A stretch of 13,094 bases of DNA from CBFGTJ01 sp965651815 (GTDB taxonomy: Bacteria > Actinomycetota > Acidimicrobiia > Acidimicrobiales > Microtrichaceae), in NCBI GenBank assembly GCA_965651815.1, contig CBFGTJ010000081.1, positions 1 through 13,094 on the forward strand, read 5' to 3'. The first letter of the stretch is position 1; each line of letters begins with the position of its first letter. Positions 5,843 to 13,024 of this stretch are shown piece after piece. Position numbers and translations under genes: made by a program. A model generated the notes under the pieces. The model did not search any database and had not been told where the DNA came from. It saw only the letters and a program-made list of their open reading frames with translations.

Positions 5843-8524
5843 TCATCCCTTGGCCGCGGCCCAGCTGTCGCCGTGGGTCAGGTTGACCTCCAGCGGCACC
5901 CGCAGGTCGAACGCGCCCGACATGGCGTCGAGGACGACCTCGTCGGTCGCCTCCCTCTCCGCCGGCGGCACCTCGAGGATCACCTCGTCGTGCACCTGGA
6001 GGATGAGGCGCGACCCCAGGTCGCGCTCCTCGAGCGAGCGGTGGAGGCGCACCAGCGCCACCTTGAAGATGTCGGCGGCGAGCCCCTGGATCGGGGCGTT
6101 CATCGCCTGCCGCTCCCCCGCCATGCGCACGTTGCGCTGGCTGGAGGACAGCTCGGGGATGCGGCGGCGCCGGCCGAACACCGTCTCGGTGTAGCCGCGC
6201 TCGCGCGCCTCGGCGACCGTGCGCTCCATGAACTCCCGCACCGCCGGGAACGCGGCGAAGTACGCGTCGAGGATCTCCTGCGCCTCGGAGGTCGGGATGC
6301 CGAGCCGCTGGCCGAGCCCGTAGGCCTCCATGCCGTAGGCCAGCCCGTAGGAGACCATCTTCGCCTTCGAGCGCTGCTCGTGGGTGACCTCGTCGGGCGA
6401 CACCCCGAAGATCCGCGAGGCGGTGCTCGCGTGGATGTCCTCCCCGGCGGTGAACGCCTCGATGAGCCCGGGGTCCGCCGCGAGGTGGGCGATCACCCGC
6501 AGCTCGATCTGGTTGTAGTCCGCCACGAGCAGCTCGTACCCCTCCGCGGGCACGAACGCCTCCCGGAAGCGCCGCCCCTCGTCCGAGCGCACCGGGATGT
6601 TGTGCAGGTTGGGCGCGTCGGAGGAGAGGCGGCCGGTGCGGGCGACCGTCTGGTTGAACGTGGCGTGGATGCGCCCGTCGGGCGCGACCTCCGCGAGCAG
6701 GCCCTCCCCGTAGGTCGACCGCAGCTTCTCGACCTCCCGGTAGCGCAGGAGGTGGTCGATGATCGGGTGCTCGCCGCGCAGCTTCTCGAGCGTCGCCTGG
6801 TCGGTCGAGTAGCCGGTCTTGGTCTTCTTCTGCGGGGTGAGGCCCAGCTCGTCGAAGAGCACCTCGCGCAGCTGCGGGGTGGAGTTCACGTTGAACTCGC
6901 GGCCCGCCAGCTCGATGATCTTCTCGCGCTCGGCCTCGGCCTCCGCGGTGAACGACCGGTTCAGCTCTCGCAGCACCTCGACGTCGACCCCGACCCCGAG
7001 GTGCTCCATGTGGGCGAGGACCCGCACGAGGGGCACCTCGACCTCGTCGTTCAGGCGCGACAGCCCCTGCGCCGCGAGCGCCTCGGAGAGCGGCTCGACC
7101 AGGTGCGCCACCGCCAGCGCCTCGCGGGCCGCGAGGTCGGCGGGGCCCAGGGAGGTCTCCCCGAAGTCGAGCTGCCCCTCGGGCACCACCGCGTCCTCGG
7201 CCAGCTCGAACCGGGTGTGGCGCCGCACCAGCTCGCCCAGCCCGTAGACCAGGTCGGAGGGGTCCAGCAGGTAGGCGGCGAGCTTCGTGTCGAGCACGAG
7301 GCCGGTCATGTCGAGGTCCAGCCCGAACAGCGACCGGATGAGCGGCTTCGCGTCGTGTGCCGCGATCCTCACCTCGCCGCACAGGAGCCCGCTGAGCGCG
7401 TCGCCCGCGGCATCGAAGCGCTCCGCGGGCAGCCAGGCGACCTCCGCGGCCTCGGCGTCGGTGACCACCGCGATGCCGTGCAGCGTGCTGCGACCCGGGA
7501 CCCCGTCCCAGGCGCCGGCCACCGCGACCGGCGTGGCGGTGGGCAATGCGGAGAACGCGGCCTGCACGGCCCCGGCGTCCTCGAGGACGCGCACCTCGGG
7601 CACCAGCGTCTCGCCCGCCGGCGCCGCGGCCGCCGCCCCGTCGCCGAACTGCTCGGGGAAGGCCTCGGCCAGGCGGGGCACCAACGAGGGGAACTCGAGG
7701 AACCGGAAGAGGTCGAGCACCTCGTCCGGGTCGACCTCGCCCTGCTCCAGGTCGGCCTCGTCGACCTCGAGCGGCACGTCGTGCACGAGGCGCATCAGCT
7801 CGAGGTTCGTCCGCGCCTGCTGCTCGTGCTCGATCAGGTTCGCCCGCAGCTTCGGGGTCTGCTCGTCGGCGTGGGCGAAGATGCCGTCGAGGTCGCCGTA
7901 GGTGCGGACCAGCTTCGCCGCGGTCTTCTCCCCCACGCCCGGGACGCCGGGCAGGTTGTCGGACGGGTCGCCGCGCAGCGCCGCGTAGTGGACGTACTGG
8001 TCGGGGCGGACCCCGGTCCGCTCCTCGATGCCGGCCTCGTCGTAGAGCACGTAGTCCGACACGCCGCGCCGGTTGTAGAGCACCTTGACGTGGGGGTCGC
8101 GCACCAGCTGGTAGCTGTCGCGGTCGCCCGTGACGATGATGACCTCGTGGCCCTCGTCGACGAAGCGGTCGGCGAGCGTGGCGATGACGTCGTCGGCCTC
8201 GTAGCCCTCGTGGGTGATCACGGGCAGCCGCAGCGTGTCGACCACCTGGCGGACCAGCCCCATCTGCTGGCGCAGGATGTCGGGCGCGGCGTCGCGGTTG
8301 GCCTTGTAGGTCTCGACCTTCTCGTGCCGGAAGGTGCGGCCCGGCAGGTCGAAGGTGAGCACCACCCGGTCGGGCCGGTGGTCGCGCACCAGGTTGAGCA
8401 GCATCGAGGTGAACCCGAACACGGCGTTGGTGACCTGGCCCGACGCGGTGGCCATGTCGCTCGGCAGCGCGAAGAAGGCGCGGTAGGTGAGCGAGTTCCC
8501 GTCGATGAGCATCAGCTTCGCCAC
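5843..8524 (-). CDS. polA: DNA polymerase I
   Basis: DNA polymerase I fills gaps in replication and repair and removes RNA primers. This one has 893 residues. The N-terminal 5' nuclease (about 1-290) keeps its acidic metal ligands, including D8, D59, E109, D111, D112, D134, D136, D186 and D189. Residues about 310-480 fold as a 3'-5' exonuclease-like domain, but the DxE pair (VAVAGAWD, 333-340) and the later catalytic aspartates are missing, so it should not proofread. The polymerase domain has motif A with D669 (ADYNQIELR), motif B at 718-731 and motif C with H844, D845 and E846. Position 726, equivalent to E. coli F762, is tyrosine. The GTG start at 8524 gives the family-typical MAKLMLIDGNSL beginning. 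No Shine-Dalgarno is visible, and a -10 box 7 nt upstream suggests a leaderless message. The gene lies between a pdtaR-like gene and a methyltransferase gene. Confidence 0.97.
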   Translation of the reverse strand: MAKLMLIDGNSLTYRAFFALPSDMATASGQVTNAVFGFTSMLLNLVRDHRPDRVVLTFDLPGRTFRHEKVETYKANRDAAPDILRQQMGLVRQVVDTLRLPVITHEGYEADDVIATLADRFVDEGHEVIIVTGDRDSYQLVRDPHVKVLYNRRGVSDYVLYDEAGIEERTGVRPDQYVHYAALRGDPSDNLPGVPGVGEKTAAKLVRTYGDLDGIFAHADEQTPKLRANLIEHEQQARTNLELMRLVHDVPLEVDEADLEQGEVDPDEVLDLFRFLEFPSLVPRLAEAFPEQFGDGAAAAAPAGETLVPEVRVLEDAGAVQAAFSALPTATPVAVAGAWDGVPGRSTLHGIAVVTDAEAAEVAWLPAERFDAAGDALSGLLCGEVRIAAHDAKPLIRSLFGLDLDMTGLVLDTKLAAYLLDPSDLVYGLGELVRRHTRFELAEDAVVPEGQLDFGETSLGPADLAAREALAVAHLVEPLSEALAAQGLSRLNDEVEVPLVRVLAHMEHLGVGVDVEVLRELNRSFTAEAEAEREKIIELAGREFNVNSTPQLREVLFDELGLTPQKKTKTGYSTDQATLEKLRGEHPIIDHLLRYREVEKLRSTYGEGLLAEVAPDGRIHATFNQTVARTGRLSSDAPNLHNIPVRSDEGRRFREAFVPAEGYELLVADYNQIELRVIAHLAADPGLIEAFTAGEDIHASTASRIFGVSPDEVTHEQRSKAKMVSYGLAYGMEAYGLGQRLGIPTSEAQEILDAYFAAFPAVREFMERTVAEARERGYTETVFGRRRRIPELSSSQRNVRMAGERQAMNAPIQGLAADIFKVALVRLHRSLEERDLGSRLILQVHDEVILEVPPAEREATDEVVLDAMSGAFDLRVPLEVNLTHGDSWAAAKG

Positions 8525-8531
8525 GCCGCCG

Positions 8532-8537
8532 ACAGTA
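8532..8537 (-). promoter_or_regulatory. Candidate -10 box for leaderless polA transcription
   Basis: TACTGT on the minus strand fits TANNNT. Seven bases separate it from the polA GTG, the distance expected if transcription starts on the start codon. No convincing -35 is visible, and readthrough from the upstream regulator gene is also possible. Confidence 0.35.
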
Positions 8538-8563
8538 CTGCGGCGCCCCGACAGCGGGTCCCG

Positions 8564-8580
8564 CCCGGCCCAGCGCCGGG
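8564..8580 (-). terminator. Hairpin after the ANTAR regulator gene
   Basis: CCCGGC (8564-8569) and GCCGGG (8575-8580) form a 6-bp G:C stem with a 5-nt loop. It begins 8 nt after the regulator's stop codon, in the 64-nt gap before polA. There is no U-tract. Confidence 0.35.
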
Positions 8581-8588
8581 GTGGGGGC

Positions 8589-9170
8589 TCAGCCCTTCGG
8601 GGTGAGGGTGCCGGCGAGCACGTCGTCGGCGACGGCGCGCATGGAGCGGCGGGTCGACATCGCGGTCTTCTGCAGGAAGTCGAACGCCGCCTGCTCCGTG
8701 AGGCCGTCCCGGTCCATCAGCAGGCCCTTGGCGCGGTCGATCACCTTGCGCACCTCGAGCCGCTCCTCGGCCTGGCTGACCTGCTCGGCGAGGGCCTTCT
8801 CGGCCCGGAACCGGGCGATCGCGACCTCGATCGCGGGTGCGAGGTCGTGGCGCTCGAACGGCTTGACGATGTAGCCGTGCACCCCCGCGTCGCTCGCCTC
8901 CTCGATCAGCTCGCGCTGGGAGAACGCGGTGACGAGCACCACGGCGCTGAGGTGCTCCTCCGAGATGCGCCGGGCGGCCGAGATGCCGTCGAGGCCGGGC
9001 ATCTTGATGTCGAGCAGCGCGACGTCGGGACGGTGCTCCCTGACGAGCGCGACGGCCTCGTCGCCGCGGCCGCACTCGGCCACGACCTCGTACCCCTCCT
9101 CCTGGAGCAGCTCGCGGAGGTCCATGCGGATGATGGCTTCGTCCTCTGCGACGACGACTCTGGTTGGCAC
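8589..9170 (-). CDS. pdtaR: PdtaR-like response regulator with ANTAR RNA-binding domain
   Basis: This 193-residue protein resembles mycobacterial PdtaR (Rv1626), the response half of a two-component system that acts by antitermination on RNA rather than by binding DNA. The receiver domain (about 3-120) has the acidic pair E9/D10, phosphoacceptor D54 (LLDIKMP), T81 and K103 (VKPF), so it should be phosphorylatable. A helical linker (about 121-140) leads to an ANTAR domain (about 133-188) with RAKGLLM and an aromatic-containing FDFLQKTAM helix. The gene order regulator-polA-rpsA is the mycobacterial one, which supports the name. The start is set at GTG 9170, with GGAG (9183-9180) 9 nt ahead. 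GTG 9191 would add seven residues but has no ribosome-binding site. No sensor kinase partner is in this window; in mycobacteria PdtaS is encoded elsewhere. Confidence 0.9.
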   Translation of the reverse strand: MPTRVVVAEDEAIIRMDLRELLQEEGYEVVAECGRGDEAVALVREHRPDVALLDIKMPGLDGISAARRISEEHLSAVVLVTAFSQRELIEEASDAGVHGYIVKPFERHDLAPAIEVAIARFRAEKALAEQVSQAEERLEVRKVIDRAKGLLMDRDGLTEQAAFDFLQKTAMSTRRSMRAVADDVLAGTLTPKG

Positions 9171-9215
9171 CGTCGGGTACTCCGTTCCCACCCGGGGTCG
9201 GGTGATCGGGGTTCG

Positions 9216-9221
9216 AGTGTA
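9216..9221 (-). promoter_or_regulatory. Candidate -10 box for the pdtaR-like gene
   Basis: TACACT on the minus strand matches the actinobacterial TANNNT consensus. A start near 9209 would give a leader of about 39 nt to GTG 9170. The same hexamer occurs before the 96-aa gene (9560-9555). No clear -35 is seen. Confidence 0.45.
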
Positions 9222-9235
9222 CGCGCGGCCTCGGA

Positions 9236-9253
9236 CGGCCCCGTTCGGGGCCG
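9236..9253 (-). terminator. Hairpin after the 96-aa coiled-coil gene
   Basis: CGGCCCCG (9236-9243) and CGGGGCCG (9246-9253) are perfectly complementary. They give a 7-bp stem with a 4-nt loop if the innermost pair stays open. The hairpin starts four bases after the stop codon on the minus strand and ends before the pdtaR -10 box. No U-tract follows. Confidence 0.5.
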
Positions 9254-9257
9254 GACC

Positions 9258-9548
9258 TCAGCCGCGGCGGGCGGACAGCTTGTCCAGCAGCTCGTCCTGC
9301 TCGGCCTCGAGCCGGCGGATGGACTCGAGCAGCTCCGTGCGGTGCCGCGCCATCGCGCTCGACGTGCGCTCGGCCTGGCGGTGCTCCTCGTCGGCCACGG
9401 GGGTCTCGGAGACCAGGGAGCGGATGCGCGAGTCGTCGGTCAGGTCGGCGAAGTGCGCGAGCTGCTCCTCGGCGAGGCGCAGCTCCTCGCGCAGCGAGCG
9501 CAAGCGACGGCCGACCGCCCGGAGACGGCGCTCGAGCAGGAACGACAC
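9258..9548 (-). CDS. Small charged coiled-coil protein of unknown function
   Basis: I do not recognise a named family. The 96-residue product is almost entirely helical by composition. Residues about 3-38 are Leu/Arg/Glu-rich, and a second helix at about 56-93 carries Leu/Ile at heptad-like spacing (TELLESIRRLEAEQDELLDK). A short linker (about 39-55) lies between them, which suggests a helical hairpin. There is no signal peptide or membrane segment. The frame stays open upstream to 9920, but the GTG at 9548 is chosen because TACACT lies 6 nt before it, as in a leaderless gene, and upstream sequence belongs to the divergent malQ. A terminator-like hairpin follows. It is transcribed toward the pdtaR-like gene, from its own promoter. 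Confidence 0.7.
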   Translation of the reverse strand: MSFLLERRLRAVGRRLRSLREELRLAEEQLAHFADLTDDSRIRSLVSETPVADEEHRQAERTSSAMARHRTELLESIRRLEAEQDELLDKLSARRG

Positions 9549-9554
9549 GCGCCC

Positions 9555-9560
9555 AGTGTA
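9555..9560 (-). promoter_or_regulatory. Candidate -10 box for the leaderless 96-aa gene
   Basis: TACACT on the minus strand ends 6 nt before the GTG at 9548. That is the spacing of an actinobacterial leaderless transcript. The divergent malQ gene begins at 9619, so both promoters must lie in this 70-base gap. Confidence 0.5.
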
Positions 9561-9587
9561 CGGACCGTGGGCTCCACCGGCGCGCAT

Positions 9588-9597
9588 CGACCGGTCG
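9588..9597. promoter_or_regulatory. 10-bp perfect palindrome between divergent genes
   Basis: CGACCGGTCG is self-complementary and lies midway between the starts of the 96-aa gene and malQ, where an operator could affect both promoters. A palindrome this short occurs readily by chance in such GC-rich DNA. Confidence 0.2.
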
Positions 9598-9618
9598 CGG
9601 CGCGGCAAGACTGGTCCG

Positions 9619-11472
9619 ATGGCCGGACGGGGCGACTGGGGCATCGCGGACGGGTGGTGGGGCGTCGACGGGCGCTGGCACGCGCTCGATCCGGCGACCC
9701 GCGCGGCGCTGGAGGAGGCCCAGGGCGCCTCCGAGCACCCCGGGGGGCCGCCGCCGGGCCCACCCCTCTGGTTCGTCGGGCAGGGCGATCCCGAGCGGCT
9801 CCTGTCACCGGCCCGCCTGGAGCTCGAGGACGGCACGGAGCTCGACGCGCCCGAGCACCTCCCGCCGGACCTCCCGCTCGGATCGCACCGGCTCCACCCG
9901 GTCGACGGCGGTCCCACCACGCTCCTGTTCGTGGTGCCCCGCCGGGCGCCCCGACCCCGGCGGGGATGGGGCTGGTCCGCCCAGCTCTACGGGTTGCGCT
10001 CCGCGGCGAGCTGGGGCCACGGCGACCTGGTGGACCTCGGCGACCTCGCGGCGCGGGCGGCCGCGGACGGCGCGTCGCTGGTCGCGCACAACCCGCTGGG
10101 CGCGACGCTGCCGGTGGCGCCCCAGCAGCCGTCCCCCTACTACGCGTCGTCCCGCCGGTTCACCTCCCCCCTGTACCTGCGGGTGGAGTCGGTGATCGGC
10201 GCGGACCTCGCCGCGGACCGGGTGGAGCGGGCCGCCCGAGCCGGCCGCGAGCTGTCCGCACGCCGTCGGATCGACCGCGACGCGGTGTGGGACCTCAAGC
10301 TGGGCGCGCTCGAGGCGATCTGGGGCCAGGTGCGCGACGCCCGGGTGGTGCGCGAGGCGCTCGACGAGGCAGCGCGCGACGACGCGCTCACCGCGCACGC
10401 GACCTTCTGCGCCCTCGCCGAGCACCACGGCAGCGGGTGGTCCCGTTGGCCGGACGCGCACCGGCACCCGGACCGGCCGGGGGTGCGGGCGTTCCGTGAG
10501 CGGCACGCTGACCGGGTCGACTTCTGGCGGTGGCTGCAGGTCGAGTGCGACGTGCAGACCGCCCACGCCGCGTCGACGGGCGCGGGTCTGATGGGCGACC
10601 TGCCGGTCGGGTTCGACCCGGACGGCTCCGACGCCTGGGTCGACCAGGACCAGCTCGCGCTGGGGTGCCGGGTGGGCGCCCCACCCGACGAGCTCGGGCC
10701 CGAGGGGCAGGACTGGGGGCTGCCGCCGTACGTGCCCTGGAAGCTGCGGGCCTCCGGGTACGCGCCCTGGCTCGACACGCTGCGCCGCAACCTCCGCCAC
10801 GTGGCGGTGCTGCGCATCGACCACGTCATGGGACTGTTCCGGCTGTTCTGGATCCCGCCGGAGGCCGGCGCGACGGCAGGAGGCTACGTGTACCAGTACG
10901 GCACCGAGCTGCTGGACCTCGCGGTGATGGAGGCGGCCCGCGCCGGCGCGAGTCTCGTCGGCGAGGACCTGGGCACCGTGGAGGGCAGCGTGCGCGACGC
11001 CATGGCCGACCGTGACGTGCTCGGCTACCGGGTCGGCTGGTTCGAGGACGAACCGCCGCGGGCGTGGCCGGCGAACACGCTCGGCATGCTCACGACCCAC
11101 GACCTGCCCACCGTCGCCGGCCTGTGGACCGGGGCCGACGCGGCGATGCGCACCGAGGCGGGCGTGCCGGTCGACGAGGCGGCCGACGCCCGCCTGCGGG
11201 GGCGGCTGGCGTCGCTCGCCGGGGCGGACCCGGAGGAGCCCCTCGAGCCCGAGGAGGTGACGTTGCGGGCCCACGCCGCGCTCGCCGGGGCGGGCAGCGA
11301 CCTCGTGCTCGCGACGCTGGAGGATGCGCTCGGCGTCCGGGAGCGCCCGAACCTACCCGGCACCGTCGACGAGCGGCCGAACTGGCGCCTCGCCCTCCCG
11401 GTCCCCCTCGAGGAGCTGGGGCCGGCCGGAGCGGACCGGGTGGCGGCGACGATGCGGGAGGCGGGGCGATGA
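9619..11472 (+). CDS. malQ: 4-alpha-glucanotransferase (amylomaltase, GH77)
   Basis: MalQ transfers segments of alpha-1,4-glucans between acceptors and releases glucose, acting in cytoplasmic maltodextrin and glycogen turnover. The 617-residue protein has a ~110-residue N-terminal extension typical of actinobacterial forms, then the GH77 barrel. The nucleophile is D401 in LRIDHVMG, the acid/base is E449 in VGEDLG, and the third carboxylate is D495 in TTHDLP. Conserved GDLPVGFDPDGSD (326-338) and the C-terminal RPNLPGT/RPNWR segment (576-590) are present. The SPYYASSRRF stretch (172-181) corresponds to the usual SPYSPSSR. The start is ATG 9619; frames open far upstream, but that DNA belongs to the divergent 96-aa gene. 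No Shine-Dalgarno is visible, and a weak AAGACT 6 nt upstream may mean a leaderless message. It is coupled to the downstream phosphatase gene. Confidence 0.94.
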   Translation: MAGRGDWGIADGWWGVDGRWHALDPATRAALEEAQGASEHPGGPPPGPPLWFVGQGDPERLLSPARLELEDGTELDAPEHLPPDLPLGSHRLHPVDGGPTTLLFVVPRRAPRPRRGWGWSAQLYGLRSAASWGHGDLVDLGDLAARAAADGASLVAHNPLGATLPVAPQQPSPYYASSRRFTSPLYLRVESVIGADLAADRVERAARAGRELSARRRIDRDAVWDLKLGALEAIWGQVRDARVVREALDEAARDDALTAHATFCALAEHHGSGWSRWPDAHRHPDRPGVRAFRERHADRVDFWRWLQVECDVQTAHAASTGAGLMGDLPVGFDPDGSDAWVDQDQLALGCRVGAPPDELGPEGQDWGLPPYVPWKLRASGYAPWLDTLRRNLRHVAVLRIDHVMGLFRLFWIPPEAGATAGGYVYQYGTELLDLAVMEAARAGASLVGEDLGTVEGSVRDAMADRDVLGYRVGWFEDEPPRAWPANTLGMLTTHDLPTVAGLWTGADAAMRTEAGVPVDEAADARLRGRLASLAGADPEEPLEPEEVTLRAHAALAGAGSDLVLATLEDALGVRERPNLPGTVDERPNWRLALPVPLEELGPAGADRVAATMREAGR

Positions 11473-12314
11473 CCGCGCCGGCGGAGCGCGAGGTGGTGGT
11501 CGAGGGGATCATGAACCTCCGGGACCTCGGCGGGCTGCCGACCACCGACGGGCACGTGGTCCGGCGGGGTCTGGTGCACCGCTCGGGCCACCTCGGCTCG
11601 CTCGTGGCCGAGCAGGGACCCGACGGCGGGGGCGGGCGCCGCGCGACACCTCCGGACCCGCGCTCGCTGCGGGCCGCGGGCATCCGGACGGTCTACGACC
11701 TGCGCACCGAGACGGAGGTGACCCGGTCGCCGGACCAGGTCCCGGAGGGCACCGAGGTCCGGCACCTCGACGTGCTGGCGGACGCCACGGAGAGCATCGC
11801 GGCGCACCTCGAGGAGGTCTTCGCCGACCCGACCAGGGCCGAGCGGGTGTTCGCGGACGGCGTCGTCGAGCGCCACTACGAGCAGACCTACCGCAACCTC
11901 GTGCGCCTCGACAGCGCCCGGGAGGCGTACGGGCGGCTGTTCGGGGAGCTGGCCCGGATCGAGGAGCCGGTGCTGTTCCACTGCACCGCGGGCAAGGACC
12001 GCACCGGGTGGGCCGCCGCGGCGCTGCTCACCCTGCTGCGCGTCGATCGGGCCGCGGTCGTGGAGGACTACCTCCACTCGAACGAGCCGGTGCTCGAGGG
12101 GTTCGCGCCGCTGCTCGACCGGTTCGCCGACATGGGCGGCGACCCCCGGGTGCTCGAGCCCGCGTTCCTCGTCCAGCGCTCCTACCTCGACGCCGCGTTC
12201 GACGCCGTCCGGGCGGACCACGGTTCGATCGAGCGGTACTTCGCCGAGGGGCTCGGGGTGGGTGCCGAGGAGCAGGAGGCGCTCCGCCGGCGGCTGCTGG
12301 TCCCCGAGGGGTGA
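11469..12314 (+). CDS. MptpB-like tyrosine/lipid phosphatase (Y_phosphatase3 family)
   Basis: The 281-residue protein contains the CX5R catalytic loop HCTAGKDRTG (171-180), with nucleophile C172 and R178. It also has the N-terminal NLRDLGG signature (16-22) and YDLRTETE (76-83). Together these define the family of Mycobacterium MptpB, which dephosphorylates phosphotyrosine, phosphoserine/threonine and phosphoinositides. Lysine and aspartate after the glycine (K176, D177) are as in MptpB. Length is close to MptpB (about 276). A Gly/Pro-rich insertion (about 48-64) sits before the strand LRAAGIRTVYDL. I see no signal peptide. The start is ATG 11469, overlapping the malQ stop as ATGA, with a strong GGGAGG (11456-11461) 7 nt ahead, so translation is coupled to malQ. 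The physiological substrate cannot be told from the sequence. Confidence 0.9.
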   Translation: MTAPAEREVVVEGIMNLRDLGGLPTTDGHVVRRGLVHRSGHLGSLVAEQGPDGGGGRRATPPDPRSLRAAGIRTVYDLRTETEVTRSPDQVPEGTEVRHLDVLADATESIAAHLEEVFADPTRAERVFADGVVERHYEQTYRNLVRLDSAREAYGRLFGELARIEEPVLFHCTAGKDRTGWAAAALLTLLRVDRAAVVEDYLHSNEPVLEGFAPLLDRFADMGGDPRVLEPAFLVQRSYLDAAFDAVRADHGSIERYFAEGLGVGAEEQEALRRRLLVPEG

Positions 12315-12321
12315 GGGCGGT

Positions 12322-13017
12322 CTACGCCGGGTCGGCGGGGAGCGCCCCGGGCTGGGAGAGCACCCGGGGTGCGTGGCCCCGGTGGCGCTGGGCGGCGTGG
12401 ACGAGGAACGGGTGGCAGAGGTAGGCGTCCCCGGCCGCACCGGTCGCGAGCTGCACCCCCAGCGCGTGGACCTCCTCCGGCAGCTGCAGCTCCAGGCAGG
12501 GCACCCCCTCCTCGCCGTACGGCGCGAGCACCTCGGGCACCAGGTGGTGCGAGCCGACCCGCAGGCGGGTGGGCGCGTCGTGCTCGCCCGTGTCGGTCAG
12601 CAGGACCAGCAGCACGAGCAGCCGGCCGCGGGAGCGGTGGTTGACCCGGTAGGTGCCGTCGGGACCCGCGAAGCCGCCGTCGAGGTGCCACCCGTCGTCA
12701 CCGGGGTCGGCATCCACGGGGAAGCGCACGACCAGCGAGCCGCCGATCGAGCCTGGCAGGACGGCATCGGGCCCGACGAGGTCGGCGACCGCCCCGAGGA
12801 GGCGCTCCGACCGTGCGGCGTCGACCATCTCGCGTGTGTGCACGGTCGGGCGTGCGACGGGCCGGTCCCAGGTGCTCGGGTCGTCCGCCCGCTCGGGCAG
12901 CGCATCGAGCACGACCTCGGCGCAGCGCGCGGCGAGCTCGGGCGCGACGGCGGCGGGCACGTGGACGAACCCGTCCCGCTGGAACGCATCGATGTCGGCT
13001 GGATCGAGGATTCGCAT
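12322..13017 (-). CDS. PhyH-family Fe(II)/2-oxoglutarate dioxygenase
   Basis: This 231-residue protein resembles phytanoyl-CoA dioxygenase family enzymes, which hydroxylate unactivated carbons using iron, oxygen and 2-oxoglutarate. The iron triad is H111 and D113 (WHLDGG) and H207 (PFLVHAAQ). R218, eleven residues after the distal histidine, is placed to bind 2-oxoglutarate, the same spacing as in human PhyH. The N-terminal FQRDGFVHVP is typical of the family, and length is short but complete. The active site looks functional; the substrate is unknown. The start is ATG 13017, only 7 nt after the 3' end of the tRNA-Leu gene, so there is no room for a normal promoter or ribosome-binding site. 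Its stop is 7 nt from the convergent phosphatase stop. Confidence 0.88.
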   Translation of the reverse strand: MRILDPADIDAFQRDGFVHVPAAVAPELAARCAEVVLDALPERADDPSTWDRPVARPTVHTREMVDAARSERLLGAVADLVGPDAVLPGSIGGSLVVRFPVDADPGDDGWHLDGGFAGPDGTYRVNHRSRGRLLVLLVLLTDTGEHDAPTRLRVGSHHLVPEVLAPYGEEGVPCLELQLPEEVHALGVQLATGAAGDAYLCHPFLVHAAQRHRGHAPRVLSQPGALPADPA

Positions 13018-13024
13018 GTCGGCG

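Noticed and set aside
5873..8605. A 910-codon plus-strand open frame antisense to polA, and similar long frames at 3308-5230, 795-2366 and 80-1096
   Set aside because: They mirror polA, rpsA, cpaE and cpaF, whose motifs are clear. Their His/Asp/Val/Arg-rich, low-complexity products are the expected shadow of GC-rich codons on the other strand.
9258..9920. A 220-codon frame including the 96-aa protein
   Set aside because: The extra N-terminal part lies antisense to malQ and is low-complexity. A -10 box at leaderless spacing marks GTG 9548.
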